The position numbers and the translations under genes are program-made. A stretch of 16,314 nucleotides of DNA from positions 1 to 16,314 of the forward strand of contig URZW01000028.1 of the NCBI GenBank assembly GCA_900552555.1. Direction: 5' to 3'. The first letter of the stretch is position 1. The number at the start of each line of letters is the position of its first letter. The notes beneath the pieces were generated by a model. That model was given only the letters and a program-made list of their open reading frames with translations, searched no databases and was not told the DNA's origin. Source of the stretch: an uncultured Clostridium sp. (GTDB lineage Bacteria > Bacillota > Clostridia > TANB77 > CAG-508). Positions 1 through 6,788 of the stretch are shown here, piece after piece.

Positions 1-43
1 TTCGTAAAAATTATTATTTTATCGGATTATTTTCCGAAACTTC

Positions 44-72
44 TTGACACTAATAAATTACTTCTTTAAAAA
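44..72 (+). promoter_or_regulatory. putative sigma-A promoter of the M14 peptidase pseudogene
   Basis: A perfect TTGACA at 44-49 is followed after 17 bases by TAAAAA at 67-72, which is a weak -10. It lies about 60 bases upstream of the AGGTGAT ribosome site (123-129) and the ATG at 135. The -35 and spacing are good and the -10 is poor, so the call is tentative. Confidence 0.35.
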
Positions 73-134
73 TATCCCTTTAAAAATCCTCAACATTTCT
101 TCATCGCATTCATACTATATTTTAGGTGATTTAT

Positions 135-1054
135 ATGTCTATTATTCCTACAAATACCAATTATAATTATTCATTACTTCAAAAGAATCTAGAAAGCTTA
201 AAAAAGACCTATAATTTTTTAGAAATTCAAATTATAGGAAAAAGCATTCTTGGTAAAAACATTTATGCTATAAAATTACGGTAATGGACCAAAAGAAGTA
301 TTTTATTCTGGGTCTATACATGCAAACGAATGGATTACCAGTACTTTGCTTATGAAGTTCATAGAAGATTATTGTATAAGTTACACACTAGATTCAAAAT
401 TATATAACTACTCTGTTAAAAATTTATTTATCAACACATCAATTTACATTATACCAATGATAAATCCTGACGGAGTTGATTTAGTTACTAGCAACATTTC
501 AAAAAATTCTAATGCATTTCTTGCAGCGAAAAATATTTCTAATAATTTTCCTGATATTCCTTTTCCAAGTCGGATGGAAGGCTAATATTTTAGGAACTGA
601 TTTAAATTTACAATTTCCTGCCGGATGGGAAAATGCCAAAGAAATAAAATATGCTCAAGGATTTAATAAACCAGCCCCTCGTGATTTTGTAGGTTTAGAA
701 CCTTTGTCAGAACCCGAATCTCTAGCTATTTACAATTTTACACTTATTCATGATTTTAAACTTGTTATTGCATTTCATACTCAAGGTAAAGAAATTTATT
801 GGAATTTTCAAAATATTAATCCACTACAAGGATTTGAAATAGGAACAAAATTTGCAGAATCGAGTGGTTATCTTTTAACTGAAGTTCCTTATAATTCAAG
901 TTTTGCAGGCTATAAAGATTGGTTCATTCAAGATTATAATAGACCTGGTTATACAATTGAAGCTGGTATTGGTGAAAATCCTCTACCTATTGAGCAATTT
1001 GATGAAATATATAATGATAATTTAGGTATTCTAATTTTAGGAACTATTTTGTAA
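135..1054 (+). pseudogene. M14-family zinc carboxypeptidase (gamma-D-glutamyl peptidase type), two +1 frameshifts
   Basis: The ATG at 135 follows an AGGTGAT ribosome site. Joining three frames gives a product of about 305 residues with the landmarks of an M14 metallocarboxypeptidase: SIHANEW (zinc ligands His and Glu of the HxxE motif), MINPDG, a WKANILGTDLNLQFP stretch, FHTQG (third zinc ligand) and YTIEAGIG (catalytic Glu). The fit is best to clostridial relatives of the peptidoglycan gamma-D-glutamyl-L-diamino acid peptidases, recognised from memory. The first frame stops at 282-284, just after ATAAAATTACGG. The second runs to a TAA at 583-585, and the third carries on to 1054. In both places removing one C (about 279 and about 571), each directly before GG, restores the expected family sequence (KLGNG and PSGWKAN). 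Catalytic residues survive, so decay is recent, the bases are sequencing errors, or the shifts are real recoding. No LysM domain or signal peptide is seen. Confidence 0.85.
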
Positions 1055-1237
1055 TAAAAGTTCAATAATTATTTCAGTTGAAATAACACTTTAAATACCC
1101 GATGTTTATAGTAATCATTTCAACAAAGCAAAAAAAATTTCACTAAAATCATATTTCGACAGACTTTTTATTTTTAAAGTTTTAAAATAAAAGCATTACA
1201 AAAAGTAAAGCACTTACATAGAAGGGAGGGAAACATC

Positions 1238-1393
1238 ATGACAAAAGAAGTTCTTTTAAACACAGAATTTGAATCTGCTTGTCAGGCAATGATTGCACTT
1301 AATGCTTTTTTAGAAAGTGTTGATGCTTCACCTGATGACAGCAGAGCAAAATATCAAAATTTAAGAGCAATTGGCAACCGGGTATATGAATAA
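1238..1393 (+). CDS. small protein of unknown function (51 aa)
   Basis: This ORF starts at an ATG 7 bases after a strong GGGAGGG ribosome site (about 1224-1230) and ends at TAA 1391-1393. The 51-residue product begins MTKEVLLNTEFE and ends AIGNRVYE. It is acidic in the middle (SVDASPDDSRAKY) and looks helical and soluble. There is no signal peptide, membrane segment or metal motif, although a single Cys lies near residue 15. It contains the only in-frame CGG codon that I found in the intact genes of the window. The strong ribosome site and the bidirectional terminator about 120 bases downstream support a real gene. I do not recognise the family. Confidence 0.6.
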   Translation: MTKEVLLNTEFESACQAMIALNAFLESVDASPDDSRAKYQNLRAIGNRVYE

Positions 1394-1511
1394 TTCTCCT
1401 CAAAGGAGCTACTTATAACTCCACAATGTTATATTAGAAAAAATTTCATAATTTTTCTAATTATACAAAAAATTTCTGTTATAGTAAGTTTTGAGAACTA
1501 TCTAATAATAG

Positions 1512-1546
1512 AAAAAAAGGTAGACGATTAAAAATCTACCTTTTTT
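1512..1546. terminator. bidirectional intrinsic terminator between the 51-aa gene and clpX
   Basis: The hairpin GGTAGA (1519-1524) / TCTACC (1535-1540) has a 10-base loop. Seven A precede it and six T follow it, so it can terminate transcription from both sides. It lies between the convergent 51-aa gene and clpX. A second inverted repeat, ATATGAAAATT (1552-1562) with AATTTTCATAT (1583-1593), lies closer to the clpX stop. Confidence 0.85.
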
Positions 1547-1598
1547 ATATTATATGAAAATTCTCCGAACTACCTATAATATAATTTTCATATTTCTA

Positions 1599-2921
1599 TT
1601 ATGCTGTTTCCTTACTATTTTGAGGAACATGCCTATTTTTTTTACTTTTTCCAGATTGCTCTTCTTCTGTTTTTTCTCTAAAAACCAATTCTGGCGCTTT
1701 CTTATCTAAAACTGTTTCTTTAGTTATTATACATTTTGAAATATTAGGTGTTGATGGAACATCAAACATAATGTCTCTCATTATTTCTTCAATAATTGAA
1801 CGAAGTCCTCTAGCTCCAGTTTTTCTTTCAATAGCCTTATCAACAATAGCTTCTAATGCATCTTGACTAAATTCTAATTCAACATCATCCATTTCTAATA
1901 ATTTTTGATATTGTTTTACTAACGCATTTTTTGGCTCTGTTGCAATTTTTATTAAAGCTTCTTTATCCAAATCTTTAAGTGTTGCAATAATTGGTAATCT
2001 TCCTATAAATTCTGGAATCAAACCATATTTTAATAAATCTTCTGGTAACATTTCTTGGAATACTTCATATTTGTTAATTTCTTTTGAGCTTTCAATTTTT
2101 GTTCCGAATCCTATACTTTTCTTACCAGTTCTATCCTTTATTATATTTTCTAACCCTTCAAAAGCTCCTCCACAAATAAATAAGATATTTTCTGTATTTA
2201 TTTGTATCATTTCTTGATTAGGATGTTTTCTTCCCCCTTGTGGTGGAACTGATGCAATTGTACCTTCTACTATTTTTAATAGTGCTTGTTGTACGCCTTC
2301 GCCGCTAACATCTCTTGTGATTGATAAATTTTCTGATTTTCTTGTTATTTTATCAATTTCATCTATATAAACTATACCTTTTTCTGCCTTTTGGATATCT
2401 CCATCTGCTGCCTGAATAAGTTTTAATAAGATATTTTCAACATCTTCACCAACATATCCTGCTTCTGTAAGCGTTGTTGCATCAGCTATTGCAAATGGCA
2501 CATTTAATATTTTTGCAAGTGTTCTAGCAAGTAATGTTTTTCCACATCCTGTTGGTCCTAAAAGCAAGATGTTACTTTTTTGTATTTCAACATCATCTTT
2601 TTTATCACTTTCTTCATGAGCTATTCTTTTATAATGATTATAAACAGCTACTGATAAAGTTTTTTTTGCTTCTTCTTGGCCAATTACATAGTCATCTAGA
2701 ATTTTCTTTATTTCTTTTGGACTAGGTATTTTATCTAGCTCGTTTAGTGTATATCCAACTTCTTCATCTTCATAGCATTCAGCTTCTATTATGCTTGTGC
2801 ACAAATCTACACATTCATCACAAATATATACTCCAGGTCCTGCTACTATCTTTCTTACACTATCTTGTGATTTGCCACAAAATGAACATCTTACATTTTT
2901 TGGTATATCATTTTTAGCCAT
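1599..2921 (-). CDS. clpX: ATP-dependent Clp protease ATP-binding subunit ClpX
   Basis: AAA+ unfoldase that recognises tagged substrates and threads them into ClpP in the cytoplasm. The 440-residue product has the usual ClpX length and parts. The N-terminal zinc-binding domain has Cys 12, 15, 34 and 37. Walker A is GPTGCGKT at 122-129 and Walker B is VYIDEIDK at 184-191. The pore loop is GYVG near 155-158 and the second pore motif is RKH at 231-233. The ClpP-docking loop IGF is at 270-272 and the sensor-2 motif GARGLR at 369-374. It is the last gene of tig-clpP-clpX, 96 bases after clpP, with an inverted repeat in that gap. The GAGAAGGGA ribosome site is about 14 bases from the ATG, rather far. 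A bidirectional terminator follows the stop. The C-terminal tail is Lys/Ser/Glu-rich and lineage specific. Confidence 0.98.
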   Translation of the reverse strand: MAKNDIPKNVRCSFCGKSQDSVRKIVAGPGVYICDECVDLCTSIIEAECYEDEEVGYTLNELDKIPSPKEIKKILDDYVIGQEEAKKTLSVAVYNHYKRIAHEESDKKDDVEIQKSNILLLGPTGCGKTLLARTLAKILNVPFAIADATTLTEAGYVGEDVENILLKLIQAADGDIQKAEKGIVYIDEIDKITRKSENLSITRDVSGEGVQQALLKIVEGTIASVPPQGGRKHPNQEMIQINTENILFICGGAFEGLENIIKDRTGKKSIGFGTKIESSKEINKYEVFQEMLPEDLLKYGLIPEFIGRLPIIATLKDLDKEALIKIATEPKNALVKQYQKLLEMDDVELEFSQDALEAIVDKAIERKTGARGLRSIIEEIMRDIMFDVPSTPNISKCIITKETVLDKKAPELVFREKTEEEQSGKSKKNRHVPQNSKETA

Positions 2922-2956
2922 ATTATTTTATCATTCCCTTCTCATAATACAAATCA

Positions 2957-3009
2957 GGTTGGAAAAGAATTAAATTTGACATAAGCAAAATTTTAATTAT
3001 TTTTCAACC
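2957..3009. repeat. imperfect inverted repeat in the clpP-clpX gap
   Basis: Arms of about 21-22 bases begin GGTTGGAAAAG on the left and end TTTTTCAACC on the right, with two or three mismatches and a loop of about 10 bases. It folds into a hairpin within the tig-clpP-clpX transcript just upstream of clpX. It could be an RNA-processing or partial termination signal, or a small repeat. It has no following T run in the clpX direction, so it is not a standard terminator. Confidence 0.6.
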
Positions 3010-3017
3010 CTTTATTT

Positions 3018-3629
3018 CTATATTCTTTTATCCATAATACCATCAATCAATCCATATTCTAGAGCTTCTTGAGCTGACATGTAATGATCTCTTTCTGTAT
3101 CCTTTTCAATTTGTTCAATTGGTTGACCTGTTTTTTCACTTAATAGTTTATTTAATTTTTCTCTTGTTCTTATCATATGATCTGCATGAATTTTTATTTC
3201 AGTTGCTTGACCTGAAATTCCTCCACCTTGACCACCTATTAATGGTTGATGTATTAATATTTCAGAATTTGGTGTTGCAAATCTTTTACCTTTTTCTCCA
3301 TTTGCTAAAAGAACTGCTCCAAAGCTTGCTGCTAACCCAACACATATTGTTGTTACCGGACATTTAATATAATTCATTGTATCAACAATTCCCATTCCAT
3401 CAGTTATTGATCCTCCTGGTGAATTTATATATAAAAATATTTCCTTGTCTGGATCTTCTGATTCTAAGAATAATAATTGTGCTATTACTAAGCTTGCAGA
3501 TGTTGGATTTACATCTTCTCCTAAAAATATAATTCTGTCTTTTAATAATCTTGAGAATATATCGTATGATCTTTCTCCTTTACTTGTTTGTTCAACCACA
3601 TAAGGTACTAAACTATCTTTTTCAAACAT
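3018..3629 (-). CDS. clpP: ATP-dependent Clp protease proteolytic subunit ClpP
   Basis: Serine peptidase that forms the double-heptamer chamber fed by ClpX in the cytoplasm. I place the start at the ATG of MFEKDSLVPYVVEQTSKGER, because a perfect AAAGGAGG site lies 7 bases upstream. A longer frame opening at 3656 would put the ribosome site inside the gene. The product is then 203 residues, with the triad Ser102 (GLAASFGA), His127 (ILIHQPL) and Asp181 (DTERDHYM). The loop after the catalytic His (IGGQGGGISGQAT) is about five residues longer than in the E. coli protein, which has GGYQGQAT there. It lies downstream of tig and upstream of clpX. The GGGACG-type inverted repeat occupies the tig-clpP gap and may influence its expression. 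Confidence 0.97.
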   Translation of the reverse strand: MFEKDSLVPYVVEQTSKGERSYDIFSRLLKDRIIFLGEDVNPTSASLVIAQLLFLESEDPDKEIFLYINSPGGSITDGMGIVDTMNYIKCPVTTICVGLAASFGAVLLANGEKGKRFATPNSEILIHQPLIGGQGGGISGQATEIKIHADHMIRTREKLNKLLSEKTGQPIEQIEKDTERDHYMSAQEALEYGLIDGIMDKRI

Positions 3630-3636
3630 ATTTTTT

Positions 3637-3643
3637 CCTCCTT
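3637..3643 (-). promoter_or_regulatory. ribosome binding site that fixes the clpP start
   Basis: The complement reads AAGGAGG, 7 bases before the ATG at 3629. This rules out the upstream in-frame start near 3656, whose first codons would overlap the site. Confidence 0.9.
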
Positions 3644-3659
3644 TAAAATCTGCCAAAGG

Positions 3660-3770
3660 TTGTCAATAGGGACGCCCCTTTTTGACAGATTATTGGTGCA
3701 CATATATACATCAATTTTTATTTTTTATTAAAACTTTTATTCTGTCAAAAAGGGGCGTCCCTATTGACAA
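3660..3770. repeat. perfect 30-bp inverted repeat, GGGACG type, between tig and clpP
   Basis: The left arm (3660-3689) starts TTGTCAATAGGGACGCCCC and ends TTTTTGACAGA. The right arm (3741-3770) is its exact reverse complement, 30 of 30 bases. The loop is 51 bases and AT-rich. A degraded third arm (GGGCGTTCCCATTAACAG, 3771-3788) follows. The arms are far richer in GC than their surroundings and resemble the repeat at 12179-12313. The layout fits a REP- or MITE-like element, with no transposase nearby. It lies inside the likely tig-clpP transcript and would form a very stable RNA hairpin. Confidence 0.9.
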
Positions 3771-3842
3771 GGGCGTTCCCATTAACAGATTTCAAGCAAA
3801 AAGTTGGCATGAAAATATTTGCTTTTTCACCCCAACCTTTCA

Positions 3843-5135
3843 TTATTTATTTTTTATTTTTGCATTTTTTACTAAAAATTCTAAGGCTTTTTCAGATTCA
3901 ATTCCACTCTTTATGTATTTTCTAACATTTTCGTTTTCCATAAATTCTTTATCATCTGATTTTCCATAGCTTTTAGCCATTTCTTTCATTTTTTCAACTA
4001 TTTCGTCTTCTGTTGCTTCAATTTTTTCTGCTTTTATTACTGCTTCTAACATTAATCTTGATTTTATAGCTTCTATTGCTTGAGGTTCATATTCTTTTTT
4101 AACTTCTTCAGCTGTTTTTCCCATCATTTGAAGATATTGTTCAAGTTTTAATCCTTGATATGAAAGTCTTGTTTCGATATTTCTTAACATATCTTCTGTT
4201 TCTGTTTCTATCATTCCAGATGGAATATCAACTTTTACATTTTCACAAACTGCTTTTATAACAGCATCTTCTGTTTCATATTTTTGTTTTTGTTCATTAT
4301 CTTTTTCTAATCTATCTTTGATACTTTTCTTTAATTCTTCTAATGTATCGAATTCACTAACATCCTTTGCAAATTCGTCATCTATTTCTGGTAATTCTTT
4401 CTTTTTGATTTCTTGAACTTTTACTTTAAATGTTGCATCTTTTCCAGCTAAATCTTTTGAGAAGTATTCGTCTGGGAATTTTACTTTTATATCTCTTTCT
4501 TCGTCGATTTTCATTCCAATTATTTGGTCTTCAAATCCAGGAATAAATGTGTTGCTTCCTATTTCTAATTCATGTCCTTCTGCTTTTCCACCTTCAAATG
4601 CTTTTCCATCTACAAAACCTTCAAAATCGATTACTGCTATATCACCTTTTTCTACTGGTCTATCTTCAATTGATATTAATCTTGAATTATGTTCTTGCAT
4701 ATGTCCTAATTCATGATTGATATCTTCATCTGATACAGTATACTCTATTTTTGGTATTTCTATACCTTTATATTTTCCAAGTTCTGCTTCTGGTTTTGTT
4801 TGGAATACTGCTGTGAATATTAAGTCTTTTCCTTTTTCTATTTGTTTTACATCTATATCTGCTTTACTTACTACTTCTATATTATTTTCTTTTAATGCTT
4901 CTTCTAATTCAGCTGGTACTACTTCATTAAATGCATCTTCATAAAATATTTCTTTTCCATAATATTTTTCTACTATGTTTATTGGAGCTTTACCTTTTCT
5001 GAACCCTGGAATATTAAAGTATTTTGCACTTTGGAAGTATACTTTTTTTATTCCTTCTTCAAATTTTTGAGCTTCTATTGTTAATTCTAATTTTACTTCA
5101 TTTGCATTTTCTGTTTTTTCAACTTTACATTTCAT
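3843..5135 (-). CDS. tig: trigger factor, ribosome-associated chaperone and peptidyl-prolyl isomerase
   Basis: Binds near the ribosomal exit tunnel and shields nascent chains. The 430-residue product has the normal length and three-domain plan. The N-terminal ribosome-binding domain carries the signature GFRKGKAP at 44-51. An FKBP-type isomerase domain lies at about 155-245 (KGDIAVIDFEGFVDGKAF through GKDATFKVKVQEI), and a long helical C-terminal chaperone arm is rich in Lys and Glu. AAAGGAT lies about 12 bases before the ATG. It is first in the minus-strand tig-clpP-clpX cluster and has a good sigma-A promoter at 5250-5277. Its leader of about 107 bases contains a perfect hairpin (5204-5225). 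Confidence 0.97.
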   Translation of the reverse strand: MKCKVEKTENANEVKLELTIEAQKFEEGIKKVYFQSAKYFNIPGFRKGKAPINIVEKYYGKEIFYEDAFNEVVPAELEEALKENNIEVVSKADIDVKQIEKGKDLIFTAVFQTKPEAELGKYKGIEIPKIEYTVSDEDINHELGHMQEHNSRLISIEDRPVEKGDIAVIDFEGFVDGKAFEGGKAEGHELEIGSNTFIPGFEDQIIGMKIDEERDIKVKFPDEYFSKDLAGKDATFKVKVQEIKKKELPEIDDEFAKDVSEFDTLEELKKSIKDRLEKDNEQKQKYETEDAVIKAVCENVKVDIPSGMIETETEDMLRNIETRLSYQGLKLEQYLQMMGKTAEEVKKEYEPQAIEAIKSRLMLEAVIKAEKIEATEDEIVEKMKEMAKSYGKSDDKEFMENENVRKYIKSGIESEKALEFLVKNAKIKNK

Positions 5136-5203
5136 TGTTTATTCAATCCTTTCCTTTTTGTACTTACATTTTTTTATGTATAAATTTTTATGTATATTTT
5201 TGC

Positions 5204-5225
5204 GTTGCAATGCTCAAATTGCAAC
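5204..5225. promoter_or_regulatory. hairpin or operator in the tig leader
   Basis: GTTGCAAT (5204-5211) and ATTGCAAC (5218-5225) are perfect 8-base arms around a 6-base loop. They lie about 20 bases downstream of the predicted tig transcription start, so they could be an RNA hairpin or a protein-binding operator. No T run follows, so this is not a terminator. Confidence 0.5.
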
Positions 5226-5249
5226 ATTTATACAATTATTAGCTTTTAT

Positions 5250-5277
5250 ATTATACCATATTTTTCCTAATTTGCAA
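5250..5277 (-). promoter_or_regulatory. sigma-A promoter of tig
   Basis: On the minus strand, TTGCAA (5277-5272) is followed after 16 bases by a perfect TATAAT (5255-5250). Transcription would begin near 5243, leaving a leader of about 107 bases before the tig ATG. Confidence 0.7.
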
Positions 5278-5379
5278 GGTTTTTTTGATAATTTTCAAAA
5301 AAATACTTGTTTTTTTCATTTTTTTATGATAGACTTATTAACAGTCAGTTTAATAAAAAAATTAGGAGGTGCAAAGATA

Positions 5380-5580
5380 ATGGCTAAATGTGCAGTTTGT
5401 GGTAAATCACAAAGTAATGGAAATAAGCTTAGCATAACTCGTTCACATATAAGTAAAAGAAGTCCAAGAACTTGGAAACCAAATTTAAGAAGTGTTAAAG
5501 CTATAATGGAAAACGGTGAAACAAAAAGAATTCACGTTTGCGCAAAATGTTTAAAAGATGGAAAAATTAAAAGAGCATAA
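5380..5580 (+). CDS. rpmB: 50S ribosomal protein L28
   Basis: Small protein of the large ribosomal subunit. The start is the ATG at 5380, preceded by TTAGGAGGTG with normal spacing. The open frame extends further upstream to 5158, but that part has no ribosome site and no L28 similarity. The 66-residue product begins MAKCAVCGKS and has the usual L28 core (RSHISKRSPRTWKPNLRSVK). It is the zinc-binding form: Cys 4, 7, 54 and 57 form two CxxC pairs. It is transcribed alone, divergently from tig, and ends in an intrinsic terminator that overlaps its stop codon. Confidence 0.97.
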   Translation: MAKCAVCGKSQSNGNKLSITRSHISKRSPRTWKPNLRSVKAIMENGETKRIHVCAKCLKDGKIKRA

Positions 5581-5597
5581 TAGAACGCTCTTTTTTT
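5569..5597 (+). terminator. intrinsic terminator of rpmB
   Basis: AAAAGAGC (5569-5576) pairs with GCTCTTTT (5587-5594), and the T run continues to 5597. The 5' arm includes the last rpmB codons, so the stop codon lies in the loop. On the minus strand it may also end the spoVM transcript, though less strongly. Confidence 0.8.
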
Positions 5598-5676
5598 GTT
5601 TTCTTTATTAATTTTAATTCAATAAAATTTGCCAAACAATTGAGACATTTTTATACTGTCCCACTTGTTTCATTTT

Positions 5677-5751
5677 TTAATCTTTAATTCCAAAAATGAA
5701 TTTTACAAATCCACGCAAACATTTTGGAACTTTTTTTACAACTATCGTCAT
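5677..5751 (-). CDS. spoVM: SpoVM-like sporulation peptide (24 aa)
   Basis: Minus-strand ORF of 24 codons starting MTIVVKKVPK and ending FIFGIKD, with a strong AAGGAGGGAG site just upstream of the ATG. SpoVM of Bacillus subtilis is a 26-residue amphipathic helix that recognises the positively curved forespore membrane and anchors the coat-basement protein SpoIVA. This peptide shares the pattern Lys7, Pro9, Lys10, Leu12, Gly14, Val16 and Gly21 with it. Pro9 in particular is at the position known to matter for curvature sensing. The basic residues and hydrophobic spacing fit a membrane-surface helix. It lies 19 bases after the 49-aa membrane protein gene, probably in one transcript. The assignment is from remembered family sequence and is quite specific for so short a peptide. 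Confidence 0.82.
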   Translation of the reverse strand: MTIVVKKVPKCLRGFVKFIFGIKD

Positions 5752-5770
5752 ATGTAACTCCCTCCTTTAT

Positions 5771-5920
5771 TTAACAAGCAAGCCACATCAAGCCAACACA
5801 AGCAAGTGCAACTCCTATTATAAATAGCCAACCTGTAAGTGGAAGTAACAATACCAATAAAATGCCAAGTCCAATCCCTATTAACACAACACCTATTGTT
5901 TTCTTTAAAGCACAAAACAT
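5771..5920 (-). CDS. small two-helix membrane protein upstream of spoVM (49 aa)
   Basis: ORF of 49 codons starting MFCALKKTIGVVLIGIGLG and ending CVGLMWLAC, with GGGGGTAAT upstream of the ATG. Two hydrophobic segments (about residues 9-27 and 31-47) are separated by a Pro-Leu-Thr-Gly turn, so it should be an integral membrane hairpin with a short basic N-terminus. Cys residues lie at positions 3, 41 and 49. I do not recognise a named family. It lies 19 bases before the spoVM-like gene on the same strand, which suggests co-expression and a possible role in sporulation, by inference only. No clear sporulation sigma-factor promoter was seen upstream. Confidence 0.7.
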   Translation of the reverse strand: MFCALKKTIGVVLIGIGLGILLVLLLPLTGWLFIIGVALACVGLMWLAC

Positions 5921-6003
5921 ATCATTACCCCCTTGTTTTTATATATTATATTAATTTTTAATTTTTATTGTTCCACATTATGTATATTTCTAAATTTTAT
6001 TTA

Positions 6004-6032
6004 TTGATTTTTTCTTATTTTCCTTTTATAAT
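6004..6032 (+). promoter_or_regulatory. sigma-A promoter of nth
   Basis: TTGATT at 6004-6009 is followed after 17 bases by a perfect TATAAT at 6027-6032, about 90 bases upstream of the nth ATG. Confidence 0.6.
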
Positions 6033-6121
6033 ATATTTATCTCAAGAATTTAAAACCTTATTACCACAGAACAGTAATCAAATTATATTAATTAAAAAAA
6101 CATAGAAAGGATACAAAATTT

Positions 6122-6772
6122 ATGAAAAAAAATGATGCTATAAAACTGGTAGAAATACTAAAAAAAACCTATCCAGACGCTACTTGTAGCTTAGACTTTA
6201 AAACACCTTTTCAAATGGTAATTGCTGTTATGCTATCTGCACAATGTACAGACGAAAGAGTAAACAAAACAACTCCAGCTCTTTTTGAAAGATGTAAAAC
6301 TATTCAGGATTTTGCTGATATCGATATTAAAGAATTGGAAGAAATTATTCATCCTTGTGGATTTTATAAAAATAAAGCCCAAAATATTAAGCTTTGTGCA
6401 AAACAAGTTTTGGAAAATTTTAATAGCACTGTTCCTGATAATATGGAAGATTTACAAAGTTTGGCAGGTGTTGGTAGAAAGTCAGCTAATGTTGTTATGT
6501 TAGAAGCTTTTAATAAGCCTCAAGGTATTGCTGTTGATACACATGCTAAAAGAATTTCTAATTTGATGGGACTTTCTAATGAATCTAATCCCGTTAAAAT
6601 TGAACAAGATTTGCTTAAAATTTTTCCAAAGGAATATCTAAAAGATATCAATCATTTATTTGTTTGGCATGGTAGAAATACCTGCATTGCAAGAAAGCCA
6701 AAATGTGATTCTTGTAGTGTAAAAGAGTTTTGCAAGTATTACAAAAAAAATACTAAAAGTAAAAAATTATAA
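6122..6772 (+). CDS. nth: endonuclease III, DNA glycosylase/AP lyase
   Basis: Base-excision repair enzyme that removes oxidised pyrimidines and cuts abasic sites. The 216-residue product has the standard layout. The helix-hairpin-helix is LAGVGRKSANVV, with catalytic Lys120, and is followed by VDTHAKR with catalytic Asp139. A C-terminal 4Fe-4S cluster motif is formed by Cys188, 195, 198 and 204 (C-x6-C-x2-C-x5-C). The basic tail KKNTKSKKL probably aids DNA binding. GAAAGGAT lies about 10 bases before the ATG, and a good promoter is at 6004-6032. It is a single-gene unit. The 231-bp palindromic repeat starts only 17 bases after its stop and may end its transcript. Confidence 0.97.
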   Translation: MKKNDAIKLVEILKKTYPDATCSLDFKTPFQMVIAVMLSAQCTDERVNKTTPALFERCKTIQDFADIDIKELEEIIHPCGFYKNKAQNIKLCAKQVLENFNSTVPDNMEDLQSLAGVGRKSANVVMLEAFNKPQGIAVDTHAKRISNLMGLSNESNPVKIEQDLLKIFPKEYLKDINHLFVWHGRNTCIARKPKCDSCSVKEFCKYYKKNTKSKKL

Positions 6773-6788
6773 GATTTTAAAAAATATA

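Noticed and set aside
22..37. Small hairpin TCGGA/TCCGA at the window start as the terminator of an upstream gene
   Set aside because: Only five base pairs and no T run after it; the upstream gene is outside the window, so it cannot be judged.
1069..1086. Palindrome TTATTTCAGTTGAAATAA after the M14 pseudogene as its terminator
   Set aside because: The arms leave almost no loop, there is no GC-rich stem and no T run follows.
5158..5379. Longer N-terminal extension of the rpmB frame
   Set aside because: The extension covers the intergenic promoter region, has no ribosome site and encodes nothing like L28. The ATG at 5380 has a perfect AGGAGG.
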